Assembly: GCF_902806685.2 (NCBI RefSeq) | Contig: NC_048546.1 | Location: 6,634,001 to 6,698,000 of the forward strand | DNA: 64,000 nt | Reading direction: 5' to 3' | Source: Maniola hyperantus | Lineage: Eukaryota > Arthropoda > Insecta > Lepidoptera > Nymphalidae | Shown: one piece after another, positions 12,301 to 24,455 of the stretch | How positions within the stretch are numbered: position 1 is the first letter of the stretch | Layout of the letters: every line of letters begins with the position of its first letter | Notes under the pieces: model-generated | What the model saw: only the letters and a program-made list of their open reading frames with translations | Told to the model about the DNA's origin: nothing | Databases searched by the model: none | Position numbers and translations under genes: made by a program

Positions 12301-12309
12301 TGGATAAGG

Positions 12310-12690
12310 AAAAACCGGCCAGATCTCAGAATCAGACTCGTGCACCGAGGGTTCCATACTACAGTCGTATTTTTTTTCGACATTTTTCACGATAAATATG
12401 AATAAAATATGTTTATAAAAATAAGTACTTGGTATAGTAATCTTACTTTGAAAGATGAAATACTAATTATTTGTTCATGAACACATTTTAATTATTTTTT
12501 GTGATGTAACCACAAATTCACCGTTTTCGGTTTTTTCCTTTACTTGTACTATAAGACCTTACCTACCTACCGAATTTCATGATTCTAGGTCAACGGAAAG
12601 TACCCTATAGGTTTCTTGAAAGACAGACAGACAACGAAGTGATCCTATAAGGGTTCTTATTTTCCTTTTGAGGTATGGAACCCTAAAAAC
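12310..12690 (-). repeat. Interspersed repeat, 'GGTTCCGTACC' family
   Basis: Reverse copy of the unit at 3808: AAAAACCGGCCAGATCTC, CACCGAGGGTTCCATACTAC, TTTTTTTTCGACATTTTTCACG, CATGATTCTAGGTCAAC, an AGACAGACAGAC run and GGTATGGAACCCTAA at the right end. Confidence 0.6.
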
Positions 12691-13186
12691 GAACCCTTCA
12701 CTGCCTATATTATGGAGAATTATCCATAGGGAACGCACTATGCTTACCAGATTGTAACCATATTACCTATTTGAATCAGCAATATCAAAGGAATTGTCTT
12801 TATACCACTGGTACTTAGTGAGGCAGCGTACCTATGTTTACCTAATTAATTAATACGTGTGACTTTTTTACTTGCCTCGTGATATAGCAAAAAGTGGTCT
12901 CCTTAGCACACCTCGTGAATAATTCACGGAAGATTATTGTTATTTATGAAGATAATTACAATTATCTATAGATAATTAACAGGTGCCCATATAGGTAACC
13001 TACCCGTGCAAAGCATAATGAAAAATTGCAGGCTAGAATAGGTAGTCCCACATAACCCCTCCGTTTCCCATGACGGAGGGGTATGCGTCAGGCATTTTCT
13101 GTGTATGCGTGTGTTATGTGTTTGTTGTTTCCGTCGTATCCAGTCGTCAGGTTTAGATTTTAGACGTGGAAATATTTTTAACCACA

Positions 13187-13268
13187 AAATTTACCACTGG
13201 TTCGTAATGCCCTTCCTACCGCGAAGAACTAGCATGAAACTAGGCCTCTAGGAAAGAGTAACCTCTTT
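13187..13268. repeat. Second copy of the 'CTACCACCGGTTCGG' repeat
   Basis: TTACCACTGGTTCGTAATG..CTACCGCGAAGAACTAGC..AACTAGG..AGAGTAACCTCTTTT follows the order of 1480-1560 with many substitutions. Confidence 0.4.
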
Positions 13269-13453
13269 TCTAATATTCAATTTAGGTATAAGTTAAAACA
13301 TAATGCCATGTATTCCCGCGTATTGCTGAGCGATCTGCAATTCAATGCCACACTCTTTTATCTTTTACGTATTTTTCGATTCTCTTTTTTCAGGAGCATA
13401 CTTTTAAAGATTTTTAAACTTGTGTGAAGATAAGCCTAAAATTGATTGTGTAA

Positions 13454-13678
13454 TCTTCTAAATAATATAAAAGGAAAAGGACTGGCTGACTGACTGACTG
13501 ACAGCTCTATCAACGCACATCTCGATTCACTGGACGGATCGGGCTGAAACTTGGCATGCAGATAGCTATTATGACATAGAAATCCGCTAAGAAAGGATTT
13601 TTGAAAAACCTCTAAGGGGTAACATAGGAGTTTGAAATTTGTGTGGTCCACGCGGACGAATTCGTGAGCATAAGCTAG
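13454..13678 (+). mobile_element. Non-autonomous Helitron (family 2), near complete
   Basis: The 5' end has TC after an A at 13453. The interior has GACTGACTGACTGACAG, GGATCGGGCTGAAACTTGG and AATTTGTGTGGTCCACGC. The 3' end is the CGCGGACGAATTCGTGAG hairpin region, then CTAG ending at 13678, followed by T. This fits Helitron rules: TC start, 3' hairpin, CTRR end, insertion between A and T. Confidence 0.6.
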
Positions 13679-13689
13679 TTTTAATATAC

Positions 13690-15680
13690 AAATATTACTT
13701 ACACTTCTTCCCACAAACGACTTTCGGGCTTTTTGACGCGAAGCGCAAGCTGGAGTTGCGAGCTTGTTACGATTTCTATTTTGAAATGTTTTTTTTTTAA
13801 TAATTGAGGGACTCCTAATCTACGTACTCATTAATTATTACAATAGCTATTGACCTTAATGATTAAACTGAATAACTCTGCATACTTTGTGTTACAAAGT
13901 TAAAGTTTTAAGAATAAATAATATTTACAGCTCATTTTCAACATATTTTCAAGATAGTATAAGTAATCAAGATTAACTTTACGATGAACGTTAATAAATA
14001 AAACCAGATTATCCTCGGACCCATCTAATCAGATCGTGTTTATATTACGAAAGATTTCTAGGATGACGTGAAGAAAACTTAAAACACCTCATTTATACTA
14101 CACGCCATGTATACTTAAAATAAACTGTATATAATAATCATCTCAGAACATTTTGCCTGCTAACGATCGAGATATTTCTACTTAAGTAGGTACTTATAAT
14201 ATAGGTATTTGTTACACCAACAAGTACCTACTATTAAACTGTATTCTGTGCAGCAACTTGAAATTTTCTTATATTTTAGAGACACATTTAATATCTCTAG
14301 ATAGGTCTAACACTGCACTGGTACGATTTCAATGGTTTTCTTTATCATAATGACGAAAATAATGTAATAATGTAAGATGAATAACAGAGTACATTAAAAT
14401 GTCCACTAGTTCTAATTCTACGTCTATCTAGGTAGGTATATATACAGGTGGGAGCATTTGTCCATGAATAATAAAAAATCATTCCCATGTCGTGTCGTAG
14501 TCGTGTTAAGAAAATAGACTTGCTTCTTATCTCAATTTAAACTATAACATATAGGCCCTCCTTGTTACGCTATTTATTATTTACTAATCACTTATCTAAC
14601 CCGCTCTCTCGAACGACAGATCTTGTTAGCTTGATTCCCGTGGAATATTTCCCATTTGTGTTTTCTATGATTGTTTTTGCATGCAAATTGCAAGTTGTAA
14701 ATATATCGCCGACTGTCCGATTAGCTATCGCGGAGTTTCCATTTATCGCAATAACATTTTGTGCCAATATGGTATCAATTTTAATGTGATTTACTTATTT
14801 GGTTGTAATTGTTTATTGTGCAGAATGTATTTTATTAATACCGATAGATTATTGCTTTTTGCTGTCTAACATAGTGTTTAGATTTGTCGCTTTTGCTTCA
14901 ATTGTTATAAATTTGTATACTTGGAGTTATTTGGTTTGTAATACCGATTGTTACCTACTTAGAGTTATACCTACTTATTATTAGTGTTGAATATAAAAAT
15001 ACATTTTTATTTGTTTAACATACTTTCCAAAAAGAGGAGGTTATTTTCTAATTTGTATCTAATATGTGGTTGTAGGCAGGTTGTAATAGTTTTTGATTTC
15101 TCGCGAAAAATATCTTAAAAATACCATGTCCCCTCTTTATCTCTGAAGTTTGGTAAGTGGAAAATCTGTAATAGCTACAGTTAATTTTATTGAAGTTTAT
15201 ATATTTATTGAAAAAATAAGATCAAGTGTCTAACTAGCACAGTTTTTAGAAATACTTCTATAGAAACAAACAGTTACCTATCCGTCTCATACAAAATGTA
15301 TTTATTTTTGAGGTTGTCGAATAATTTAACAATAAACTAAGTAGGTACCTATACATTTCCTTCCAAGATAGGTAGGTACGGATAGTGAATCTGGCTCATA
15401 CTTGGCAGTTCAATTCATTAATAGTAAAGTTAATTTAGTTATGCTAATTGCTTATTACTCATAAAATCTAATCTATTGGTATTTCGATTATTAAATTAAT
15501 ATAAGAGTACCTACCCTTTAATATTGAAATAAATTTGCTTATAATGGTTTTATTGATGGGCCTTAAATCAAGAGAGTACAAAGGGCTATGAATCTTTTGC
15601 TTTAGTTTAATCTATTCACAATAGCTCATCAGAGGTCGTAACCGTAATTTTTGTAGGTAATGTGATCTTGAATCTTATGA
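13690..15680. other. AT-rich intergenic DNA
   Basis: No gene recognised. Three overlapping plus-strand frames at 14562-14984 are rich in I, L, V, C and Y, as expected of T-rich DNA, and lack any motif or splice logic. They are not called. Confidence 0.35.
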
Positions 15681-15689
15681 ATATACTAG

Positions 15690-15965
15690 CGACCTGCCCC
15701 AGCTTCGCATGGGTATATGTAGGTACTGATGTGGTTTCATTGAGGTGTCATTGCCTCGGAAACTCTCAAATGAGAGGAATGTTTTCCGACCTAATTCACA
15801 TTATTTCAATTTCTCTAGGGATCTCTAATTTTTTGAGAGTTAAACTATAGCTATAAACCTTCTTCTTGAATCACTCTATTTGTTGGTGAAAACCGCATTA
15901 AAATCCGTTGCGTGGTTTAAAAGATCTACGCGTTCATACATACAGACAGCGAGAAGCGCATTTAT
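15690..15965. repeat. Helitron-like repeat with 'CCCCGGCTTCGCACGGGT' end
   Basis: CTAGCGACCTGCCCCAGCTTCGCATGGGT starts the block and a CATACATACAGACAGCGAGAAG segment closes it. Sister ends occur at about 18055, 25728 and 61022. A CTAG precedes the GC-rich hairpin, as in the Helitron families, here in minus orientation. Confidence 0.45.
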
Positions 15966-16062
15966 TTTATACTACACCTATGTACCTACAGGTATGTAGA
16001 GATAAAAACAACATTATATGAACCACTATACCTAACCATTTGTCCATGATTAAGTTGCAAGC

Positions 16063-16365
16063 TGTGATAGTGGTTAGGGCATCCGCCTCCTAATCGGAAG
16101 TCGGGGGTTCGATCCCGGACACAACTTTTCGGAGTCATGTGCGTTTTAAGTACTTAATTAAAATGTCACTTGCTTTAACGGCGAAGGAATACATCGTGAG
16201 GAAACCTGTATACCTGAGAGTTCTTCATAATGTTCTCAAAGGTGTGTGAAGTCTTCCAATCCGCACTTAGCCTTATTACGTGGCAGTCTATGGCCAAAGC
16301 CCTTCTCACTCTGAGAGGAAACCCGTGCTCTGTGAGCCGGCGATGGGTTATTCATGTTGGAGTAT
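16063..16365 (+). mobile_element. tRNA-derived SINE (family A), full length
   Basis: The tRNA-like head is GTGATAGTGGTTAGGGCATC with B box GGTTCGATCCCGG near 16110. The body is AACTTTTCGGAGTCATGTGC, AATGTTCTCAAAGGTGTGTG, TCCAATCCGCACTTAG, CACTCTGAGAGGAAACCCGT and GAGCCGGCGATGGGTT. This is the clearest copy of the family in the window. Confidence 0.75.
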
Positions 16366-16399
16366 GCTCGCTTCTTGGCCAGGGCTAAACCTTTCTCAT

Positions 16400-16565
16400 T
16401 TTGAGAGCAATTACGGGAACTCCCGGGATTTTCCCGGTAAAAAATAGGCTATTTTCGTCCTCGGGCTGCTGCTATCTCTGTACAAATTTCGTCAAACTTG
16501 AATAGGCCTTGAAAAGCTAGCAGACCGACAGACAGACACACTTTCGCATTTTTAATCTAATAAAT
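16400..16565 (-). mobile_element. Helitron family-1 fragment (5' half)
   Basis: AACTCCCGGGATTTTCCCGG, AATAGGCTATTTTCGTCC, ATCTCTGTACAAATTTCGTC and AGACCGACAGACAGACACAC, then TTTCGCATTTTTAAT. This is the 5' part of the element on the minus strand. The hairpin/CTAG end is absent, so it abuts the SINE. Confidence 0.5.
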
Positions 16566-16569
16566 ATAT

Positions 16570-17720
16570 TGATAATACTTTTCGAGGATGATTTTATAAT
16601 AGTACCAATATAAAACCAGTCGACAAATGCCCGTCCATTTAAACCCTATCAGCAAATCAGAGGATTAAAATTTCATAACCTTTTACCTCCGGCTCTAAGC
16701 GAAACTGACTACTCTGAAATAACGGTAATAAAACTTGAGATGAAAGCCTTTTATATGAAACGTAACGAGTACGGGGAATAATAATACGATTTTATTTTTA
16801 GATGTTGCTGCAGATTGGACCCTCTGGCTAGAATGCGTGGACTATCCGTGGCTTAAAAAGAGCTGAAATGAATTTTCTTTAAGCTTTCATTCTACTGAGT
16901 GTTAGGTAGTAACTTGAATGAGACCAATTGTTACCATACATAACATTCTTTAAACTGAGAAGCAGCTGGATGTGAACTTTCTTAATAGATAAGTAGATAG
17001 ACAAATTCTTCATTGCCACACAAAATATTAAATTACAAAGATAGAGACTATAATAAAATTGTTAAACTTTGCACCCAGAGAGTTCAATTGAACAGCATAT
17101 AAGCAAAGATCTCGATATCTTTTACGGTGTGTCATAAGGTAGTGTCTTAGGATGTACGTTGTTATTAATTTATATAAATGAACTCTGTAATTTAAAAATC
17201 AATAACGCCAAAATTTTTTCATACGCAGATCCCGCAAGTTGTTTCTGATACCACATAGGTATAGGTAAAAGTTAATAAACGGAACTGGGACTTGTTAGAG
17301 ACGCTCTCTGGCTGAGGATTAATTTATTAACTCTTAACACAGACAAAACAAATGAAGTATCTACTTAATAATGTATTTGATTTGATTTCATTAAACTAAG
17401 AAATTGTTTTGTCTATTTAAGGTAGTCGAAAATTAATCGAGTATCATAACTTATTTACGTAAAATATCGACATAGATCAACGTCTTCACTGTTAAGTAAT
17501 AACAATCGTTTAATGCACACTTACACAACTAAGATATGAAATACCTGCTAAGTGATATAAAATATCAAGCAAGAAAGGCGCCTATGAGACAAAAAGTGAC
17601 ATAACCAAGTCGTTAATTCATCAAAAGTGTACAAACTTATTCATTAAACGCGTGTTAAAGCCGTGATACACATGCATGTAGCTCGCACACATGCTTACTA
17701 GTCCCTGAACACAATCTCAT
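16570..17720. other. Intergenic DNA, no gene recognised
   Basis: AT-rich with no repeat family recognised. A short stretch at about 17140-17240 reads like a LINE RT scrap (VLGCTLLLIYINELCNL, then a shifted FADP-like motif), too decayed to annotate firmly. Confidence 0.3.
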
Positions 17721-17724
17721 TATC

Positions 17725-17930
17725 CTCATCATTAATAGACGTCCACTGCTGGACGTAGGTCTCTTGTAGGGAGTCCGCACGTCACGGTCTTGCGTCGCTT
17801 GAATTCAGCGGCTCTTCCAACAGTGCGCCTTTCGGTGCGAGGTCGCCATTCCAGCACATTGGGACCCAAACGTCTATCGGGTTTTTGAACTACGTGCCGT
17901 GCCCATTGCCACTTCAGTTTGGGCAGGGAA
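17725..17930 (-). pseudogene. RTE-type LINE 3'-end fragment
   Basis: On the plus strand it reads AATAGACGTCCACTGCTGGA, GTAGGTCTCTTGTAGGGAG, CATTCCAGCACATTGGGACC, GTGCCCATTGCCACTTCAG. It is the same 3' segment as 8085-8441 on minus, with a TGATGA-like tail at the left end and truncation at the right. Confidence 0.65.
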
Positions 17931-18347
17931 CATACAAAAAACCTACTTGGATTGAAACGAATAAAATCTGCTTAGATGTATAGTGTATACCTATCGACGT
18001 TCCACTAAGAAATTGATGATGTTACAGGGCAAGAAGGCTTGCTTTATCAAATCCCTGACCCGCCCCGGCTTCGCTCGAGTGAAATATTTGAAATTCAGTA
18101 AGCCGTTTGATTTTTGTGTCCTTCACTGAACTCGCCATCCTCACATAAACTTTAACAGTTTCTAGAGGATGGCGAACTGTTTATTTTAAAATGTATTATT
18201 GAAATTTACGTGATCAATAAAAAATAAAAAATAAACATAGAATGTTGGTAGAATGGAAAATACTCAGGCTTGCCGGCTTGCCATAGCCTGGCATGCTAGA
18301 CACAAGCATGTGTATCACGGGTTTTATACACGGTGTGTTATTCAATC

Positions 18348-18470
18348 ATTTGTTGCGCGATGCGCACGCGTCGCCGGCTGTGAATGAGGCTCTGTGAATC
18401 ACCGACGCCATTCATGCGCTTGCGCCGCCCCCGCGCGCACGCGCCATACAAACGCATTATTATTGCCAAT
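18348..18470. repeat. GC-rich patch, possible repeat
   Basis: The patch is strongly GC-rich in an AT-rich setting: GATGCGCACGCGTCGCCGG, GCCATTCATGCGCTTGCGCC, GCCCCCGCGCGCACGCG. A diverged inverted relative appears at 24830-24935 (GCGCAAGCAATGGCGCCGGT). No start codon/exon structure is seen. Confidence 0.35.
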
Positions 18471-18819
18471 ACACAGCGTATTGTTTCATTGGAGCTATGC
18501 CTCTCACTTCCTGCCTATAATGATACTTATCATTTATCTTACATTTAAAAAGGTAAGCTAAGATGTTAAGCTGGGTACTTTTAATTAAACATGACTCTTT
18601 TTAACCACAGGTGGTAATGATGTGTCTTCTCCATGCATACAATAGATATTACATACATAGAAGATCGCCGGATCATCTGGACCCTACGATTGCATCTTAC
18701 CTCTGTGTTAAATAGTTAGGAAGCTTATCTGAGTATGGTGGTACCTACTAGAAGTAATTAGGCCACTAATTTTACGTGGCTTTATAATTTACGTACTACA
18801 CGATGCCTGTGAGTTGTGA

Positions 18820-19015
18820 CATCATTGTTGTTCAAAAGTCCCGTGGAAACTCTTTGATTTTCCAGCTATGTTTTCCAGGATAAAAAGTAACCTATGTCAC
18901 TCTCTTCTTTAACTTTAACCATGCAAAAAATCACGTCGATCCGTTGCTCCTTTGCAGCCTGTTTGAAGGACAAACCTATAAACAAACACACTTTCGCCTA
19001 ATATTTGTAGAAATT
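18820..19015 (-). mobile_element. Helitron family-1 fragment
   Basis: AAAGTCCCGTGGAAACTCTT, GATTTTCCAG, AGGATAAAAAGTAACCTATG, then AAACACACTTTCGCC at the right. Both termini are decayed. Confidence 0.45.
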
Positions 19016-19447
19016 GGTATATTTTATACTTTTCCTTAATAGCTATATAGTACCTACTTTTACTTGGTTTATTTGAATTGACTTTTATTTTACTTAATTC
19101 ATTTACACATAGGCTGACTTTTTTTTACTGTTATGTAACTGGGTTTATGGAGAGTAGATCTAGATAGGTGCTTTTACTGTTTCAATATTTTAAATTAGAG
19201 CCATTACCATTATTTCCTTATTGTGCTAGCCGTTACGCGTTAAGTTTAAATTATACGAGTAGGTAAGCTAGTCACTGGAAATCACAAAGAAAATCGTTAA
19301 CCCTATTTAGATAATTGAGGATCGTGAAATTTTAAATTAGGGGTTAATACCGTTTCATAGTCGGGTAATTATTACCTATTTGAATGACCCTTTTTGATTG
19401 GGTCGAGTGACTCAGACTATAAGAGCAACCTGCTCGTACTATAGGTA

Positions 19448-19790
19448 CTTACTAGACGATTCCCGCGATTTCGTTTGCGTGTTTTTTTTAAATCCCATGG
19501 GAACTTAAAAAAAACCACGCAAGAACTTACTTTAAAAGTTGAAAAAACTAATTATTTGTTCATGAACACATTTTAATTTTTTTTTTGTGATGAAACCACA
19601 AATTCACGGTTTTTGGATATTTCCCTTAACGTCTGCTATAAGACCTACCTACCTACCTTTCATAATTCTACATCAACGGGAAGTACTACCTACCCTGTAG
19701 GTTTCTTGACAGACAGACACGACAGACAGACAACGAAGTGATCCTAAAGGGTTCCTTTTTTTCTTTTGAGGTACGGAACCCTTTAAAATG
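19448..19790 (-). repeat. Helitron end interrupted by a 'GGTTCCGTACC' repeat
   Basis: 19448-19510 carries ACTAGACGATTCCCGCGATT and AAATCCCATGGGAACTT (Helitron 3' end on minus). 19540-19785 carries the reverse GTTCC-family interior (TGTTCATGAACACATTTT, AAACCACAAATTCACGG, AGACAGACACGACAGACAG, GAGGTACGGAACCCTT). The order suggests that one copy landed in the other. Confidence 0.5.
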
Positions 19791-20046
19791 ATGTTATTAT
19801 AGCTAAAATTTATATAGTGTGTCACAGTCGTATGCCTAATGAGGACGCCCACATTGGTATATCAAGGCAGAATGATACCAAGTAATGAGCTCTTCTAAAA
19901 CTCTAAGCAAGCAATATCACTTGAAAGTTCGAATCAATAACGAGATAGCTTTCGCAATTTATCTAACTACGATCAATGCATATGAAATGTTATGTAATAT
20001 AAGCATGTCTTTAAGACGGAAATTATGTTAAAGCTTTTATTTATTA

Positions 20047-20249
20047 CTAGATGATGCCCGCGACTTCGTCCGCGTGGATTTAGGTTTGATTTTCCGGGAT
20101 AAAAGGTAGCCTATGTCCTTCCCCGGGATGTAAGCTACCTCAGTACCAAATTTCATCAAAATCAGTTAAACCGTTAAGCCGTGAAAAGCTAGCAGACAGA
20201 CAGACAGACAGACACACTTTCGCATTTATCGTAGTATATGGAGTATGGA
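20047..20249 (-). mobile_element. Non-autonomous Helitron (family 1), complete
   Basis: On minus it starts TCCATACTCC after an A and ends with a CGCGGACGAAGTCGCGGG hairpin, 8 nt, then CTAG (plus 20047-20050) followed by T. The size is 203 bp. The interior has the CTGTCTGTCTGTCTGC run and the GGACATAGGCTACC block. No coding capacity, so it depends on a Rep/Hel helicase supplied elsewhere. Confidence 0.7.
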
Positions 20250-21147
20250 TGAACTAGCTTGCTGGTTTGCAATTGCAATCGACTCACGCGTAGCCTATTG
20301 TACCTTGATGGTATAAGTACCTAAGCTGTTAATAGTCTAAAAATAAAAGACACTCACTTTTTGTGGTTTAAATTTTAAATTGGCGCATTGGTATTGGCGT
20401 TTTGTGCGCATGCACGAATCATGCAATGTGATGAAAGATGTCCAATCGCATAGGTAACGAATAGACAGACAGACAATCATTCAGTGATGTACCCTACCCC
20501 TTAATGTACTTAACTAATAAGCTAGATCTTTGTAAAGTCTGAAAAAACTAAATACCACGGAGTACAAAATATAAGGTAAACACCTGCCTATCTATTATGA
20601 GTTTAGAATATTAAAAACTTACTAATAAGTAAAAAATGGCATGAAGAGAAAGGAACACAAAGAAAATAAATAACTAGAACGTAGAAATAAAGAAATAAGT
20701 ACATAAATATTAATATACCCAAAGTATTAATGAATATTCAATATCTTAATGAATGATCAATATATTTTAAATTCATTTCAGTAAATTAGTCTCAAATGAA
20801 ACATTTTCCTCAATAGTTGATTTATTTATAGAGACACCCAATTTATCTAAGGAAATGTAAACCGAAGTGCGGCGCGCGTCCAAACTGGTGTTGCCACTTA
20901 ACTTGTTGCTTTACAGAGTGTCTCGCTGGAAAGTTTTAACGATTTTTAATGAATTTAAATGTGTTCTTAATTATAAACTGGTTCAGGTGCGTTCACCTGC
21001 ATCCAGCTCCCGTGCCGCGTTACGCGCTCTAATATATATTTAAAATATCTGACCAAAACGATAAACATGAACAAGAATTTGAAACGAAATATTTCGGCGA
21101 AAATATAATAGACATTTATATATACCTAGGTGTCAAGTATTTCTATA

Positions 21148-21632
21148 TACACTGGACAGCAAATAAACCGGGCCACCCACTATTTTAGAACTCCGATTCG
21201 ATTTTCTCAAAAAGTATAAAACTTACAACTATAAAAGTTATACCTACAAAAAGTGCGTTTCATGACGATTAAAATGAATGGAAACTCTTTGGAATTATTA
21301 AATTAATTTAATGTTTATTAAGGATTTTACAAAGAAGAGTCGTTTTTCAGCCGCGTTAATCGTTAGTAATAAAATTAAATGAAAAAAATTAAAGCCAGAA
21401 AAAAATAAAAAAATAAAACAAAAGTTTTTGTTCAGTATTCAGTATTACCTCTCCTTGCTCGGATAACGGCCAGCATCCTCGTAGTCATCCACCTCACGAG
21501 CCTGACGATGATCTCGTAGAATTGCAACTCTCGAAGTCTTGTTGGAGCAGGTACCCGGGCTCGAACCCGACGTTTCAACTCATCCCACAAGTGTTATATC
21601 GGATTCAAGTGCAGGCTTCGAGCTGGCCAGTC
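21148..21632 (-). pseudogene. Tc1/mariner-like transposase relic
   Basis: Minus frame 21632-21432 reads DWPARSLHLNPI, a stop, then HLWDELKRRVRARVPAP and finally a short R-rich tail ending at TGA. This is the DDE transposase C-terminus (family motif D-W-P-A-R-S-P-D-L-N-P-I-E-H-L-W-D). The glutamate codon of the catalytic triad is TAA. The element's outer end appears to lie near 21148 (plus ACTGGACAGCAAATAAACCG, next to TATA). The N-terminal two thirds are missing; a SINE scrap at 21655-21700 sits where they should be. Confidence 0.7.
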
Positions 21633-21654
21633 TATTGTAAGTACCCCTGACTCT

Positions 21655-21702
21655 CGAAAAGGAGGCGGTCGTCTTGACCACTAAGTTATCACTGCTCTAT
21701 AC
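21655..21702 (-). mobile_element. SINE family-A head fragment
   Basis: CTCTCGAAAAGGAGGCGGTC and GTCTTGACCACTAAGTTATC are the reversed A-box side of the family-A tRNA-like head. Compare 26225-26270 (GAAAAGAAGGCGGACGTCTT). Confidence 0.45.
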
Positions 21703-22229
21703 CGCTTATTTAATTTATTTACGTTATGTAGAAGTTATTTGCTTATCTACAATTATATACATGTATAATTAGCTACATACCTATGTATTAAATAAGTGAT
21801 ATTCCAATGTAACAGATAAGGCTATAGCTTTAAGTTTTATTGTAATGTTTTCAATCTATAAAGCTTCATAAGCTTCATATAAGATAATTTTGAAACGTGA
21901 ATTAAAACCAAAATAATAATAAATAAATATCTTCCTCAACCTAATGGACAAGCTATAACTATAATAAAGATATGAATATCTCTTTACAATGTAGGTAGAT
22001 ACCTACTAGGTAGGTACTACAACAGTAGGACTTAAAGAGAAAACTTTATGAACATAAAATCTGGTTGTTATTCTAAGATCACTTCCGTCGCCCACAATGT
22101 TATTGAGTAGGTAAGTATGAATTAAATTAAAATAATATCCATTTTTGATTACAAGTGTTCAAATAATCGTAAAGACGTAAGAACATCGATTTGCCATCGA
22201 TGGACGTAAAAACATTTAAATAAAAAAAA

Positions 22230-22425
22230 GTACAGTACCCGGCAGGAAATATTGTACATCGACCATTACAAAGTACATTAGATAGAGATAGCGGTTGTGT
22301 AGAGCGTTGTCTCTGTCGTTGAGGCCGACAAAACGTCACAGATGTGAGTGACAGAGACATCGCTCTGAGAAGCCGAAATCTCTTTCTAAAGATCGATGTA
22401 CAATATTTCCCGTCGGCTACTGTAC
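22230..22425. mobile_element. MITE with ~32-bp terminal inverted repeats
   Basis: The left end GTACAGTACCCGGCAGGAAA then TATTGTACATCGA is matched inversely by CGATGTACAATATTTCCCGT then CGGCTACTGTAC at the right. It is non-coding; the 107-codon minus frame across it is a by-product of the palindrome. The class is not certain. Confidence 0.65.
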
Positions 22426-22429
22426 CTAC

Positions 22430-23590
22430 CTGTAGCTGTAGTGCGCGCAAAACAAGTAGGTAAGTATTTCAATCTGAAGACGAGGCGTATGACTGCGCAA
22501 TGTAGAAAAACAGATCTCAGCTGGGTTTGTGTATTTAATACTTAGTTTAGGTACATAGTACTATTATATATTCTGTTGTTTAGGCACAGAGTAAAGATAG
22601 TATGCTATTACCTACCAGAGGTGCGACGAAGCCATCTAGATTCTAGATTCTACAGGAGCAATCGTGCGATAAGGGAGCGACCCGAGGCGGCCAGAGTCAT
22701 TGTGGTCGTTATTACCACGAGGTGTAAGGCGACGGAGAACTGACCATATTGCACCTTCATAGCTATTGCTTCGACCTATTTGTTTTAACCTACCACTGGC
22801 AGCTGTTTGCTATCTACTTTGTAACGTTATAATTTTAACCTAAATCAAGTTTCTTCTGATGTTCTTACTTAATGCGAATTCATAAAACATTCGAATACTT
22901 ATAATATTTAATCCAACATAATAACTTTTACGCTTTCCATATACCATATTTATTTGCAACCGCTTCAAGAAGCTGTAAATCCATATAAATTGCACATCAA
23001 TTAATTCGATTCCACGCAGCACTCTTAAAGACATTAATGTGATAGTGAATTGACTCCCGCTTGTAAATCCACGTAGTTATATTACACCGTGTAAACCGAT
23101 AATCTCGATTGGGATTCCTTTCGCCCTTTTATGGCGCTGTCGATGTAAAAGCATCGTTAAGATGGACCTAAAAACAAGAAGCTAATAACTTATCACTTAT
23201 CTCTTGAAACGTTGACCTAAGTCAGTAACTGGATGGGTAACCGACTTTGGAAATTTAAATTTGGCCTTTTCGTTTCATCCGTGTCTCAGCCGTTAAGCCG
23301 TCGGACTCGGTTATGATACCACTAACATCTGATAATAACTGTAAATTAACCTCGTTTAGTTGTGTTGTATGTGGAAGGATCTGCTAACCCACTCAATTAT
23401 TATTCCAAGAGAACTATAAAGATGAGCTGTCGAACTTCATCAGTCATCTCTCGTGGCACCGCAATCTCGTCGTGACCACGACCCGTGCAATTGGGTTGAA
23501 ATATCGACAAATAAAAACATCAAATTACCCGTTTTCTACATTAAAATATACAAAGAAGAATCTTTTGAAATCATAAAAGATAGTGGTCTT
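22430..23590. other. Intergenic DNA, no gene recognised
   Basis: No repeat family or open frame with coding character. 23040-23350 is less AT-biased and not visibly repetitive, so a conserved non-coding role is possible but unsupported. Confidence 0.3.
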
Positions 23591-23829
23591 CTCATGCCCA
23601 GACCAAATCTTTGAACCTAGAAAGCTGAAATTGAGCACAGAGGTATCCCTTTATAATGTAGACAAGACATAGGTACCTAATGCCGGATTTTTGAAATTTC
23701 GACGGAATCAATATTATATTATTATTATTACTTATAATAAAACTGTAACAGGTCAAATTCTGTACATTGAAGATATTTTGAAATTTTTTTTTCGAGGGCA
23801 CTCTATAATCGATACTGAACCCAAAACTG

Positions 23830-24455
23830 TAATTTTTTTCATTTTTGTCTGTCTGTCTGTCTGTCTGTCTGTATCACGGCCGCGCATCACGCTGAAACTA
23901 CTGAATGGATTCCAATGAAACTTGGTACGATTTGAGGTCATACTATGAGGAAGAATATAGGATACTTTTTATCCCGAAATTCAGCATGGTTCCCGTAGGA
24001 GAGGGGACGAAAGTTAAAATGTATACTGAGTTGTAATTCATTAACGCGTAGTCCGATTTCATTCATTCTTTTTTTGTTAGAAAGGGGATATTTAAAAGAT
24101 TGTTCCGTAAATATTTCAAGGTCATCGGTTTTTAACCGACTGTCAAAAAGGAGGTGGTTCTTTTTTCTACATCGATTTTTTCAAAGTTTCTGGACTGATT
24201 TGCAAAAATTTTTTTTAAATCAACAAAAAAAGTTTACGTCGTGGTCACATAAAAAATTCTGGATTCAACTCCTTAATCCTGATGCTGCAGGGTTACTGCC
24301 TGCCTGGGTTATCAAGATTCAGGAAGTGTTCATAGTGAATTCATATTGTAGGTACCAAGCAACGACAACAATCCCGAAAAATCAAAGAGTTCCCGCGGGA
24401 TTTTAAAAAACGTAAATCCACGCGGACGAAGTCGCAGGAATCAGCTAGTAGGGAA
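23830..24455 (+). repeat. Composite Helitron-type repeat
   Basis: It starts with a TTTGTCTGTCTGTCTGTCTG run and GCATCACGCTGAAACTACTG, contains GATACTTTTTATCCCGAAAT and a CCGACTGTCAAAAAGGAGG block, and ends ATCAAAGAGTTCCCGCGGG, CCACGCGGACGAAGTCGCAG, then CAGCTAGT near 24450. The 3' end is the Helitron family-1 hairpin plus CTAG. The longer interior is a different variant, echoed at 44680-45055. Confidence 0.5.

Noticed and set aside
14562..14984. Chain of plus frames with hydrophobic composition, possible membrane protein
   Set aside because: Three different overlapping frames in T-rich DNA, no splice sites joining them, no family match.
23592..23941. Overlapping frames across the (GTCT)n run
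   Set aside because: Encoded by the microsatellite and Helitron-type repeat; no protein character.
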